64,000 nucleotides of DNA, from assembly GCA_031772625.1 (NCBI GenBank), contig CM062820.1:1073657369-1073721368 (forward strand), written 5' to 3'. Origin of the DNA: Pinus tabuliformis. Lineage: Eukaryota > Streptophyta > Pinopsida > Pinales > Pinaceae. Shown here in pieces: positions 22,970 through 37,772 of the stretch; the stretch's first letter is position 1, and each line of letters opens with the position of its first letter. Made by a program: the position numbers and the translations under genes. The notes below the pieces were generated by a model. That model was not told the origin of the DNA, made no database searches, and worked only from the letters and a program-made list of their open reading frames with translations.

Positions 22970-24006
22970 TGTTATCGTGAAATCTAGTGTCCATTTAGAG
23001 CTGCTAGTCCCACTAAGATGGGTAGCTATCGTAGAAACAAACTAACTAAAATTACTTGTGTTTTCCTTTATGAGAAGTAGATGAGAGAGAAGCAAAGAGT
23101 ACCAACCTCAGTCTTTTGCTTGGCTCCTTGCTTGTTTCCTCTCCCCTCTGACAGATCTTTGCCTCTCCTTCCTTGCTTGTCCCACTTGAAAGAGCACCTA
23201 TAAATTCAAAGCAGCATAATACCATCAAAGCACAGAGATCTACAATCATAAACAATATAGGACCAGATATCTATTGACCACACAAATGCATATATCAACT
23301 CAAACATACAAGAATGTGGAGGAAAACTCAAATAGCTTTATTTACAGAAAGAGTAGAAGAGAGGATTACAACCCATTGACCTGACCCAGTGTCATCCTCC
23401 CAGCATGAAAACCCTTCTTCACCTCATGAAAAGCTTAGATAACCCAACACTATGATGTTGCACAAAGAAACCAACAGGGCTTCCTTACAAAATACAAGAT
23501 TCCAACCTCTGGATCTCTGGGATGAGGGATCCATATATAGATGTTTGCAGGTGGGTGAGTCAGCTTTTGGGATTTTGATTAGTGTCCTCTCTTTGATAGT
23601 TCTTGGTTCCACTTGGAGATTCATGATCTCTTACCCATCCCTAGGCGAATTCAGAGAGGCAAGTGTCAAATGGGCAGTTTCTAGGAGATTCCCTGGGTTT
23701 CCAACTAGCCAACTGCTTCTACCATTTTTTTGCTCTCACTCATCGCACCCCACAGAAGGGATTTTCAGTATGCATCACACTTTTTTCATGTGGCAGGTGA
23801 GATGCATTGCACCCTTAGCACTGAGTAGTCTGTATGGTCCAGTTTTGACCAGTTCTGAGCAGTTTTTCATGGAGAACTTCTGGGAGATGATGTAATCAGC
23901 TGACCTTGCTCCTTTAGGGTATGAAACAACACTTTTAGGGACTTATAAGCCCTTGGTTTATAGACATATGTGATTGGGGTTGCAGTGCCCAAATATGTCT
24001 ATAACA
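22970..24006 (-). repeat. 3' LTR of E2 (1037 bp)
   Basis: It pairs with 30870-31906. On the plus strand it begins TGTTATCG and ends TATAACA. The purine tract lies just beyond it (GGGGCAAC on the minus strand, 24007-24014). Confidence 0.92.
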
Positions 24007-26137
24007 GTTGCCCCTTAAAGCATGAGGTCGTAAATCTTTTGATGTCAGGTGAAATGCTTTATCATGAGGATCCGAGGGTTTTTTGAACTGGAAGGCGACC
24101 TATAATAAGATACAATACAATACATTATCTTCATAGTATTTTCATGATCTAGCTAAGGCAGGAATTCCCATGCTCAACTTTTAAATTCATTCTCATGTAC
24201 ATAGGACAGGCAACCGTCTGTGTGGCAGACTGATGATTCTGGTAGAGCCATCATCCTTTGGCTTGGATGATTATCTGTGCAGCTATGATGTATGTTTGAT
24301 GTCTTTATTTTCCTGAATATATCGCAACCTAAATGGATGAAACTAGATCCGGGGTCTTCAAACTCATTCAATCTTCGCCCAAAGTACAATTCGATCCATG
24401 TGAAAAGATGTTCTGGAGTCGAACATGGAAAGACATCGCTTGATTACCAGCCAATGATGAAAGTTGTTAACATGCGTGATAGGAATCACTGATAATGATA
24501 ATGACCCTCAAGGTATGACAGTACAATTTATGTGGTGTGAAAAATGGACTTGGAGTCAAACACCATGCAAAATCTTTCGGTCGAAGGCCATTGATGTAAA
24601 CCTGTTGCTGGAAGTGAGAAACTTTCCATTAAGGCATGCGAGCTTCAAAGTACTAAAAGGGTTGTTCCTAGGTCGACTTCTTGGATAATGAGCTGATGTC
24701 GACAAGAAGTGACCTGTCGTAGGAGGGCATTAATGAATCCCAAATCTACGACATGGAACAGAGCAAATGATTTTGTGGAGGTGAAAATGATTTGATGATA
24801 TAGGGTTCAGGGTGGTGGTCATGAAAGAATGAAGCATGAAGGTATTGCAGTGGACGAGACACAAGCTGGGTCGGTGAATTCTCTGAGTGACTTCTATTGA
24901 ACATATCGGTGACACTAAAATGGATTGGTAGTGTTAACCCCAAAAATGGATGGTACAGTGGACCAATGGTAATATTACCAGTGAACGAAATGACCCAACC
25001 TGACTCAATCATGGTGATGGAGTGAAAGTGTCATGTTCAAGAGCGACTTGCTACCAATAAAGTTTCTTCAAGTTTTCTTCCCAATTTTTCCCCAGTGATT
25101 TTTGACCAGTGCCTCTTTATTTTTGTCAAGCTTGAGGAGGATAACATATGCTTGTTCTATAATTTTCCCTTCGGGCAAACCCGTTGCTCTGTTTTAACGA
25201 GCCTAGTGATAGTGAAACTCATTCTTGTCTGCATGGCCAAGTTTGTCGCTATTGATTTTAACGAGTTTAATGACAAAGATAACTCGATCCTTTTTCAATT
25301 TTAGAGATTCTGAAAAGGGATGGAAAGGAAACTCCAACAATCCTTTTTCATCATATAATCCCTTAAGTCCGAAAAAGTATAAAATAATATGAAAGGGATT
25401 AATTTTCAATAGTTTTAACGGGCCGAACAAGACAAGCGCTCGATCTTTTTGTGTAATGATCCCTCAGGTCCAAAAAGATTAAAATATAGAGGAGGGATAA
25501 CACTTCCAATCGTTTTAACAAGTTGGAGAGGCCAATTGCTCAGCAATCTTTTCATATTTTACGAGTCAGATGGAAAGAGCTTAAAGGAGACTTGTTTTTT
25601 GAGGAATGAGTGATATTTTCGGGTAGCAGCTGGTTCCTGGTAAGGTTTGGAACTCCCCAATCATGGCGGTGTAAAGAAGATGGCTAACAAAATCACTCAT
25701 CCGAGCTGTTCCTCAAAAGGAGTAAACAATAAAATGGAGGTGTATGATCAGCTAAAACAGAGTGGAGGTGATGGTAAGAATATGACCAAGGCTCAAAAGC
25801 TGATGATAATGCGATCACAATGGTTATTTACCAAAGGTGGTTTCATTTTTTAATGAGCTTAAACTCTGGTGGAACATATGCTCATTGATAGGTTTATTTT
25901 TTAACGAGCTTGAACTTCGCGTAAAACTACTCGTGCCAGTCGTATAATAAGGATGTCTCATCGATAGGTTCATTTTTTAGGGAGCTTGCCCCATTCAAAA
26001 ATTTGCTCTGCAGCCTTTTGTATGCAAGCTAGGAATGACCAACTACTATCCTAGGGGTTAAAGAACTATTAAGGTTAGGTAAGGTAGCTTCTCGGTGGGA
26101 AACATCTCCTTTATTTTACCGTTTCCGTTGGTCCTGG
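24007..26137 (-). other. 3' non-coding region of E2
   Basis: No RT or other domain is visible. Reverse-complement copies of the CTCGTTAAA-like motif occur at about 25195, 25257, 25414, 25514, 25847, 25900 and 25974. The block at 24280-24700 matches 6900-7100 of E1. Confidence 0.7.
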
Positions 26138-26142
26138 CAAAG

Positions 26143-27194
26143 TGTTACACTAAAAAATGTCACCATGGCTATTTACAGTCGGTATGGCTCTATCAACAGT
26201 CATACTACCCTCTTGAGTAAGTCTTATGCCTCTGTTATTCATGTCAAACTCCAAGAAAGAGAGAAAGTCTTTATAAACATGTTTATCTCTGGGTACACAG
26301 GTTCTCTCAAGCCTTGCCTGTGGGTACGCACCTTTTGTTCATAAGGTCTGCGTCCAAGGACGCTCTGTATCTAAAGGGGAAGGTGCGTCCCTCTGAAAAG
26401 GTTAAAATGCGCAAGTTTTATCTTCAAAAACTTACTTGTGGTCATTTCTAGAGCATTCTAGAAGGTTGTTTGATGTGTATTGAGCGCCTCCAGATGGTTC
26501 ATGCACTCCTATCAAAGAGGAACTTATCCCATCAATAAGGGAGTGATCCCATCCAAAGAGGGGACTATCCCATTGATGGTGGACCTGATTAACTTCCTCT
26601 TGAGCACTACAAAAAGAGGCATTGAGCCAGAAGGAAGAAGGTTGAAAGCTATAGATTTCTAAGGGTAAATGTTGCAGGAATTAGGACTCCCATTTAGAAG
26701 CTTGTGAGGAGAGATTGTCATCTTTACTTGTTCTATTTGGAAGTGGGTGAGCTTTGTCAAAGTAGAGGAAGACTCTTGTGGACCCTGGAAGGAGCTTGCA
26801 CAACACCAAGGCTCAGGTTGTAATGGTTCCTTTTGATTACCTTTAATGCAAATTGGTCCATTCTTCTCAATAACTTGTTGTTAATGGGTTATTTCATGTA
26901 CTCCTTGGTCTATGTGTTGAATATGCTTTGTTTTATGTTATAATCAGGTGCTATTTAATTGTTTGACTGTTGGTGATTGCAGGTTTTGGAGAAAAGGAGG
27001 AGCTCATCCAGATCAACAAAGCTTGGACTTCTACAACAGCGTTTGGACAAAGGTAAGAATGAAACACTTGATTTCTCATATCATAATGTATGTTTAGAGA
27101 AGGATAGCTCCAGTTTGTTTTGTTTGTCATTAGAATGTCTTAGACTTCTAGGAAGGTCAGTTGTGTCCGCACCCTTGACTGATTCCGTGTGACA
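26143..27194 (+). mobile_element. Solo LTR inserted in E2 (1052 bp)
   Basis: It has TGTTACAC at the left end, GTGTGACA at the right end and the 5-bp duplication CAAAG on both sides (26138-26142 and 27195-27199). It interrupts the E2 3' region relative to E1. No primer site, coding region or second LTR is seen, as expected after LTR-LTR recombination. Strand is assigned from the TG...CA form and a downstream TTGCAGG, so it is less certain. Confidence 0.85.
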
Positions 27195-27559
27195 CAAAGG
27201 TGAATGGTTGATCAGACTAATCACCTAACTTAAGTAGTTAAAGTTGGAAAAATTACGAGGTTAGAGTAAAGTTGGTCTCTTTTTACTTGCATGCAAAAAG
27301 GTTTGCATGCCCCCAGGTATAATGGAGTAGAGTTTCTAGGTTACCCTTCAATTTTCAGACAAAACATTTCCTTGGCTTTCTCGGGAAAGGCCTACCTTCT
27401 CACAGAGGAATCTTATTCCAGTCTAATCCCATTGTCCTAAACAGAAGGGTGTATGATACTAGTCATATATCCTCTATGGAAACCCACCCTATACCTGAAT
27501 TTTTCCTGCCGAAGCAGACTAGGGTGCAAGCCCCCTGGGTTTCAGTCATAATCACCGAA

Positions 27560-29035
27560 TCACTCGCGTTCATCAGGTGGATTGGCTGGAGATTGATGAG
27601 ACATTACATGTGCAAAAAGACCAGTTAGGTATGGAATTTGGCTATTATCTATGTGTGAGCCGGGGAATGAAAGCTGGTCTATGAGCCGGACCACTCTGCC
27701 TTCACGCGGAAAACACATCACTCGAAAGAGTGAGGAGACAATGGCTCCTATGCTATAAATGTAGTCACGCCCAAGGAGTAGATTGTAATCTAAAGGTCCT
27801 TGGACTACCATTACATTCAGGTAGACGGTTTTCCTTCTCAAAGTTATAGGCAAACTTGGAAGGATCCCTAATGGTTGACTGGTTCCTTTGTCGAAGCCTG
27901 TCAGATTTCGCATCTCAGGTAGAAGCGATGGCAAACCAAGCACTTTCCAAGCAGTTGAGGAAAGGATACTCACAAAAGCCCCTTCATCTATGATGGTATC
28001 GACCATGACCATTCTGTAAGCTTGTACAATGATTCAGAATGGTACATTAGATGGTAGACGGGGTCTGCCTAGTAGATTCCAATCGAAGGAAACGACTAGG
28101 TTGCTTGGAGGTGGGACCAAATAAATGGCCGGATACGACTCTAATGAACTTCCTTCCTGCGATAAAGGAATGGGTAGATTTCCCCCATGTTCATCGAAGT
28201 CTGTGTTTACGAAAAGAATTTGAATAATGTCGTTCTCATTCTCTTCGATGACTGTACCATCCGAAGGTAGACCTTTCGAAGACAAGACTAGGTCCACTGC
28301 CGTCTCGACCTGTTGACTTTGGTCCAGTGTGGACTCGGAGGGTTTATCTTCAATGATAGATGCTTTGACTGACCACAAAGGTGTGTCAGTTGGATTTTCA
28401 ACTAGCGATGGACTTGGCAAGAGTTTCTTGTATCCAGGAGGAAGTCGTAGCTATGAAGCAGGATGATTATCCAAGACTCTTTTAGCTTCATCTAGGAAGG
28501 GACAACAGTGGATGGCATGATCGCCTTCACACAGTCTACAAGGAAATTTATATTTTCCTTTCTATCCATTGACTTTGTTTTCACTAGTTGACGGTGTACC
28601 CTCAACATGATCGTCAAAGGTTGACGACACCAGATTGTGCAAACGAGGAGACCAGTCCCTTAAGATCCATGGGATGCAAGGACAATCTCAATGATAGTGG
28701 TCTCCTTTGAAAATGACACATGGAGATTTAGGTTTGGATGATGCAGTGTGCGGATTTTCACTAGAAGTGGTACGATTGCCCTTTTTTTCTGTTGGCTTCT
28801 TCTTCTTCTTCTCCTTCCCTTTCTTCTTCGTCTCAGTTACTTGGTTTTTAGATTTACTAGCTTCACCAAGCGAAGAGGAAGAAGGGGAGGGAGAAATAAA
28901 TGAAGTAGAAGGTTGGGGGTTAACTCTAGTATCATCTAGGTTCTGATTTGATTGCTTAGGAATCACGGTGCTTTGAATGAAAGAGGTCGAGAAGAGCCAT
29001 ACTGGCAGGCCAACTTTCAGTCCTAGAAGGGACAA
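27560..29035 (-). pseudogene. Gag C-terminal part and protease of E2, interrupted
   Basis: Read from 29035 downward, a Ser- and Lys-rich Gag tail (to 28688) is followed by two knuckle-like clusters. The first, CVIFKGDHYH, has Phe where a Cys is expected; the second, CRLCEGDHAIHCC, lies at about 28500-28560. A Gag-protease linker (28420-28034) ends in a stop before an aspartic protease (28012-27560) with active site TIIDEGAF, YNLLLGRDY and a CFPREGRV segment. Several stops split the frame (28688, 28034 and others). The capsid domain visible in E1 is not recognisable upstream of 29035, so Gag is probably internally deleted. Confidence 0.75.
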
Positions 29036-30848
29036 TGTGGCTATATGAGGTGCACCAACATCCCCCCAAGAGGAGAAAGGACTAGGTTTCCCACAAGGGG
29101 AAATCCTTGGTTGGTGGACTCCATTTTCTCAACCTAAGGTCAACAAGGGAACAGTGACATTATTCCGATTAAAATAAATTTTATGACGCTTTGACACAAC
29201 TTTCTTTTTCAATTTTTAAGAGTCGAGAAAAATCTAAAGATGACTCTAGTCGCCTTCGATTTTTAATGAGCCTGAAGTAACAAGTGCTCAGATGTACCTT
29301 TTTCCTTTAAAGAGCCTGAAAAGGAATGAAAGAGACTACTCAAGGAATCTAGACATAAGGATTACCAAACCAATCGCAAAACTGCAGAATACTTTTTAGG
29401 GTACGGTAGTCAATCTTCTCGAATGATGTGTTCAGTGCATTGCGATCAATAGTGTGGTAGTCATGGCTTCCTAAGGATAAAAGATATAGACTATTGTGGT
29501 CTCCCAATATATACTCAACGGTACGTGGGAGCACAAGTCCGTACTGGCACTTGTCATCTCAAAGAGGAGGAATCACCCAACCTATGATGAAAGCGATAGT
29601 TACTAGGCTTTACGACGCCGAAATACATCTCTAACCTAGACTTCTAAATGTTGTGCATTAGGTTCCAAAGAATTTTTATGTTCATTAATTTATTTTCCAG
29701 TTGATCTTTCTTAAGAATTTTTCCTTTAAGGTTCACCGCGTGATATAGATATGCAATTCCTAAAAATGCAATCTAAGATGATAAACATTCGTTTACTCTT
29801 CTTTTTGCAATGAAAATCCTAGCTACTAAAGAAAGAGAAGCGAGATTCTTTCAACATAGAGCAGAGAGCACACACTAGATGCACTATTCTAAATAAAAAT
29901 CAACAAGCAGTCTAAATGAAAATGCACATGCATGTATTTGTTTTCCGCTTTTTTAATGTGTGAATGACAAAAAGAATGCTAAGTACAAATTTGAATTATC
30001 TTTTCAAAGCGATAGTACTCACAATTTTCTCTTCAAAATACGAAAGGAAGACAAGGATGACACTTTGCAATTTTTGAATTGAAAACTGCTTTCGACACTT
30101 GAAATACCATTAATTCAAACCAAATACAAGAGTAACAGTGTAATCGACCATCAAGAAGAGTAGAATTCTTTTCTTTGACTGAAAACGACACTTGTGACAC
30201 TTCCAAATCAAAAGACGACAGTCCGATTAAGCTACTTCTTTGTAAAAGAGAACTATAAATGGCGTAAAATACATAAAAACATTCAAAATTCTTTGTACAA
30301 TGGAGGCTGAATAATTCAAAGGAAGGGAGTTTCAACAGTGGTATATAGATCACAGATAGCAAAACTCCTGAATAAAGTTGAAGAGAGTGAAGAGAAAACC
30401 AAAATCTGGAGGCAGAAACAGCCTTATCTGATTATCGCACCTGTAACACAGGGAAACAGGGATGCATCTCACCTACTGCACACAGGTGGTGTGATGCATC
30501 CAGATTGCCTAAAGGAGACAGTGCGATGGTCCAGGGACAAGACTTTAACTTGGTTTTTGGTCACAATTTGCAGCTTAGTTTAGGGATTTAGGCTGAGCTA
30601 ATGATTTTCAGTAAATACAAATCAGAGGGGCTGATCTAATGAGGTTACTTGAGCCACCACCAAGGCAATTAGGATGTTTGCAAATCAATTGTTCAATTTA
30701 TAAAAAAAACCCAGAGATGGACTGAAGCAGCATTGATCTACTTTGCAGTTGCATAGAAAAAGCAGTTCAAAGGTTAGCTGGCTTGACTTCAGGCTCCATC
30801 TGTAGTTTATAAAGCAAACAAATATAAACAAGAAAAAAAGCTATTCAC
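29036..30848 (-). other. Leader region of E2
   Basis: No gene is seen. The part at about 29190-29640 is the counterpart of the E1 leader and contains motif copies at about 29213, 29261 and 29306. The remainder is AT-rich. Confidence 0.6.
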
Positions 30849-30866
30849 TCCCCAGTGGAGTCGCCA
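30849..30866 (-). other. Primer-binding site of E2 (tRNA-Arg)
   Basis: On the minus strand TGGCGACTCCACTGGGGA is an exact 18-nt complement of the plant tRNA-Arg 3' end. Three bases separate it from the LTR. Confidence 0.9.
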
Positions 30867-30869
30867 TTT

Positions 30870-31906
30870 TGTTATCGGGAAATCTAGTGTCCATTCAAAG
30901 CTGCTAGTCCCACTAAGACGGGTAGCTATCATAGAAAAAAACAAACTAAAGTTACTTGTGTTTTCATTTATGAGAAGTAGATGAGAGAGAAGTAGAGAGT
31001 ACCAACCTCAGTCTTTCACTTGGCTCCTTGCTTGTTTCCTCTCCCCTCTGACGGATCTTTGACACTCCTTCCTTGCTTATCCTGCTTCAAAGAGCACTTG
31101 TAAAGTCAAAGCAACATAATACCATCAAAGCACAAATATCTACAATCATAAAAAATATAGGACCAGATATATATTGACCACACAAATGCATATATCAACT
31201 CAAACATACAAGAATGTGGAGGAAAACTCAAATAAATTTATTGATACAAAGAGTAGATGAGAGGATTACAACCCATTGATCTGACCCAACATCATCCTCC
31301 TAGCATGAAAGCCCTTCTTCACCTCATGAAAATCTTAGATCACCCAACACTATGATGTTCCACAAAGAAGCCAATAACATTTCCTTACAAAATACAAGGT
31401 TCCAGCCTCTGGATCTCTGGGATGAGGGATCCATATATAGATGTTTGCAGGTGGGTGAGTCAGCTTCTGGGATTTTGATTAGTGTCCTCTCTCTGATAGT
31501 TCTTGGTTCCACTTAGAGATTCATGATCTCTTACTCATCCCTAGGCAAATTTAGAGAGGCAAGTGTCAAATGGACAGTTTCTAGAAGATTCTCTGGGTTT
31601 CCACCTAGCCAACTGCTTCTACCATTTGTCTGCTCTCGCTCACCACACCCCACGGAAGGGCTTTTCAGTATGCATCACACTTTTTGCATGTGGTGGATGA
31701 GATGCATCACACCCTTAGCACTGAGCAGTCTGTATGGTCCAATTTTGACCAGTTCTGAGCAATTTTTCATGGAGAACTTCTGGGAGATGATGTAATCAGC
31801 TGACCTTTCTCCTTTAGGGTATGAAACAACACTTTTAGGGACTTAGAAGCCCTTGGTTTATAGACATATTTGATTGGGGTTGCAATGCCAAAATATGTAT
31901 ATAACA
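30870..31906 (-). repeat. 5' LTR of E2 (1037 bp)
   Basis: Same length as the 3' LTR, with many substitutions relative to it. It is flanked on the right by AGTGT. Confidence 0.92.
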
Positions 31907-31911
31907 AGTGT

Positions 31912-33485
31912 GTTTTTGTAGGTTTAAGATTCACTAAAATATTTTCTAGAGTCAATATACTATGGAGTTAAATTACTTATGAACTTTTGTTTATGCATCC
32001 ACAACCAATGAGTATGGTTCTTCTTGGTGTTATGAGTTCCAAATTAATTTGAAATATCAACAATGGAGTGACATGTAAGGATTTGGTTCTAATGGTGACC
32101 CTAATGTTTTGAAAGCAGAGTGGTTGGGAAATTTGTTGAGTTCTATGGTAGCTTTAATTGTGCATCTTGAGCACTTTTTCACTTTTCTTGGTGTTTCCAT
32201 GGTTGCAATTCTCTAAAACTCTATGATTAATGCTTGGTATTACTTTACAAAAAACTTTGAATTTTTTTTTTTGTTTTAGGATTATTGTTAACATGGTATA
32301 AATTTAAGTGATGGTATGGGTCAATTATCACCTGCACTATATTTTTTTTATCTTTTTTTTTAATACCTAAGGATTGTGCCATAACCAATCTGCTTAGAAT
32401 AGTATCCACGTTGGTACATATGTTTTTCAATTCTTAGCACACTCTAATAGCCAGTGCAATTGTCTAGAAGCAGGCAATCTCTAATTTCAGGTATTATCAC
32501 CATAGCACTCACAAAGGCCTTATAAGCCCCACTGTTCTACATGTCCACAATCCGAAGAGGCTTTGTGAAGTCCATTTTGTTTTGAATTTGGTTAGTGAAT
32601 AAATCTGGGGTTTTCTTGTCTTAGGTAGTTTGGGGTCTCTCATAGATCTAAAAATAGCTAAAGAAATGAAGGAATGTAGTCTATGTGAATTACATGCAAG
32701 ATTTTATTGTGAGTCAGATGAAGTGTCTGTGATGCCAAAGTTCATAGTGAAAACTTTCTCATGGTGCAACATTGTCAAAGCTTGTTGTGCTAGATTTGTC
32801 AATCTATGACTGCATTGGGGGCCTCAATGCAAAGCTCGATCTGATTGTTTCCATCCGCAAGACATGTGCTCATGAAATCCATGTAAAGTGTGATGGTGAC
32901 AAGGATGAGGAAAATAATGCCGAAAACCCACAGAATGTTTTATCATATTTTTAATTCCACGTGTCAATTTTTTATTGAAAGAAGGACAACAAAAATGAAA
33001 GCTTCCTATTGGTCTGGGTGAATAGTGTCATCTCACCCCAAGCCTGCATATTAAGCGCATATTACCATGATTAATACAACTATTTTTTTGTCAATGAACA
33101 TGTACATTTTGTCAAATGGAATGGTTCAAAGAAAAAGGTTCAAAGTTGGGCTCTTCGAGTGGCTCAGGGGCCTAGTGACTCAATGGATAATTGATTTTAG
33201 AAATATTATTAAATTATGATTATTTTAATTTCTATTAAATTAAATATTATATATAAATATCACTTGAGTCTATAACTTACTAAACCATTCATTTTTAGTC
33301 GTTAGATTTGATTTTTTTAAAGTAATTGTTATCACACATGCTTTGGTTATAGCCGATGGTTTTATACTTTATATTTATTTAATCTATTAGTTTTTTCCGA
33401 TAGTTTTGTTAGAGCCCATGGTTTTGTAATTTATATTTATCCAATTTATTAGGTTTTGTTTGTTAAATTTTCTTTTATAAATTAA
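31912..33485. other. Intergenic spacer
   Basis: AT-rich with short runs of T. A 60-residue open frame at 32772-32954 shows no recognisable domain and I do not call it a gene. Nothing else is seen. Confidence 0.5.
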
Positions 33486-35654
<2,169 letters not shown>

Positions 35655-36672
35655 TCGTTACAAAAAAACCAACAATTCGATTAAATTTCTAGTCGGGTTT
35701 TGGGTAAAAGTGATCAAAAAAAAGTACTGAGGAAAAATTTAGTAAATATAATGTTTAGACTATTTCTTTACAAATTCCTTTGGTGTAAGTAGGATACCCT
35801 CAACATGGGAAAGGGATTTCCTACGTGAATCCAAATGGTTACAATTATCAAAGATAAGAGGTCAAGTTTTTGGATGGTCCATGAATAATCAATAGAGGCT
35901 TCACTGAATGTCACAATTAAGAAGGAATTGAGGGTCATCAATATATTTTAAGGTCATTTTTTTTGGGTTAGCAATACAACTCAATGAGAATTGAAAATCA
36001 CTGGATTGGATGAGATCAATAGGCCATAGTTAATGAAATCACATAAAACAGTATCCTCGGGCATATGCATGGTGCTTGATGCTCATGTTGCTATAAACCC
36101 CTGCCCTTGGGCCTCCTTTCCTCTTCCCCACTAGTTCTCCCCATAACCCTTTTCATGTCCTCTTCATAGCCACATTGGACCATGTTATATTACATTTTGA
36201 AATAATATTTACATATATTGAGTAAATCTTGGAAGGTACAACCACATGGTACATAGAAAACGTGTTTAGCACAATTAGATTCCTAACCACTCATGAGTTG
36301 GGACTTGGCCTTGTACTATACACTAGGAATTGACATGAAATATTTATATGACTTTCAAATATGTTCATTTATTTAAGATCATATGCTTTGACCCTCATCA
36401 TAATGACTTATTTATATTTTATACATAATTCAATTAAATAGATCCAAGTGGCCAAAGCTAGAGTATAAGCATTGAGATACTCCTATATTATGATAAACAA
36501 GGAGAAAAGAATGACACCTAGAGATGATCATCCAAGAATAATAGACATTGGAAAATCCTTACATATGAGCTACATTACTTTCTCAAGTACCCAATGGGAT
36601 GCATACCAATACTACTCCTTGCCTTGATAGGAGTTGTAGCTTTCAAAATAGAAGAAACTACTATATATGCAT

Positions 36673-37005
36673 TGTTAGGTCCCTATACTACTAGTGTAGC
36701 CACTTATTGTTATTAGTGCAACCCCTTTATGGTATTGTTGTGCCCATGTAGTCCCCATGTTGTTATTATTGTGCCCCATAGAAGCCCACTATTGTTATTG
36801 TTGTGCCCCTACAATATTATTGTTATGTAGGCTCTGATTATATTGGGACCACTTAGACTCCTATATATAGAAAGGAGGTATTGTCATTTGTATCATCTAA
36901 GAATTGCTCATTTGTGTAATGTAAAGGAGGTTTCACCCTCGAAGAGGCTGAGTTTGAAGTCATTGATCTATCTTTTCTATCTTTTTGTGAGCTGGTTTCA
37001 TAACA
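36673..37005 (+). repeat. 5' LTR of E4 (333 bp)
   Basis: It begins TGTTAGGTCC and ends CATAACA. The TATA-like CTATATATAG is at about 36860. Confidence 0.93.
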
Positions 37006-37007
37006 TT

Positions 37008-37019
37008 CGGTATCAGAGC
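37008..37019 (+). other. Primer-binding site of E4 (tRNA-iMet type)
   Basis: CGGTATCAGAGC matches the initiator-Met primer site except for its first base (T to C). Confidence 0.75.
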
Positions 37020-37772
37020 TTTGGATTCTAGAGTTTTGCTACTCCGAACACGTCATCGTGGAATTTTCGCTATAAATTTTTCTCTACAAAGTTTCAGAAG
37101 CTAAAAAATACCCATTTGATCCAAAATATTTATGAACGTCGGGTCCAAATTTCAGATATTGTCTCACTATATTTTCGGAGATATGATCTGAGGAAGTTAG
37201 GGTTTTTGCAAGCTCCAGAATTCCATCTCAAACAGGTTATCGTGGAATTTTCACTATAATATTTTTTCTGCGAAGGTTCAGACTTTGAAATTATAACCCA
37301 TTTGAGCTGAAATATTGGTGAAGCTCGGGTCCAAATTTCAGATCTTGTTTCGCTATATTTCGGAGATACGGTCCAAGACATTTAGGGTTTTTGCAGACTC
37401 CCGAATTACATTCCAAACAGGTGACCATGGGAAACTCGTCATAACTTTCTCTCTGAGCATAAGATTGAAATTTAGTAAGAAGTTACCGAAAGAGGATGGA
37501 TTTTAATTTTCGGTGTATGTTGTTATGGTCCGAAGGTCGAAACAGTGACACGTGGCAGGTCGTACAAGTTCGCTCTACTGAACGAGTCTATAATCGGGTC
37601 ATCGTAGGAGATTTAGCATAACTCTTTATTGAAGAATCCAATATCGATCAGACTGGTGGGGTTAGAAAGAGGACTCAGAGAGCTACCATAGGACACAATT
37701 TCAAAACTTTAAGATATGAAATTATAGAGTTACAATCGTTTAAATATTGAGCTCCTAAAAGCAAGAAAAATA
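37020..37772 (+). other. Leader of E4
   Basis: No gene is seen. Three related ~120-bp stretches start near 37035, 37225 and 37415, each with GAATTTTC or a similar phrase followed by CTATAA and then AGCTC...GGTCCAAATTTCAGA in the first two. This suggests old internal duplication. Confidence 0.5.

Larger units (their letters stand above)
22970..31906 (-). mobile_element. E2: complete gag-protease LTR retrotransposon
   Basis: LTRs of 1037 bp flank the element, with TG...CA ends and the 5-bp target duplication AGTGT at 22965-22969 and 31907-31911. An exact 18-nt tRNA-Arg primer site and a purine tract set the minus-strand orientation. The internal region has gag tail, zinc knuckles and protease but no reverse transcriptase. 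Its leader and 3' region match E1 although its LTRs do not. The LTRs differ at many positions by eye, so it is older than E1. A solo LTR interrupts it. Confidence 0.92.

Noticed and set aside
23452-23895. 147-codon frame in the E2 LTR
   Set aside because: Lies wholly in an LTR, is broken in the partner LTR (31523-31795 only) and has no recognisable domain.
32772-32954. 60-codon frame with a Cys-rich end
   Set aside because: No domain recognised and no conserved neighbour; the length is not unusual for chance.
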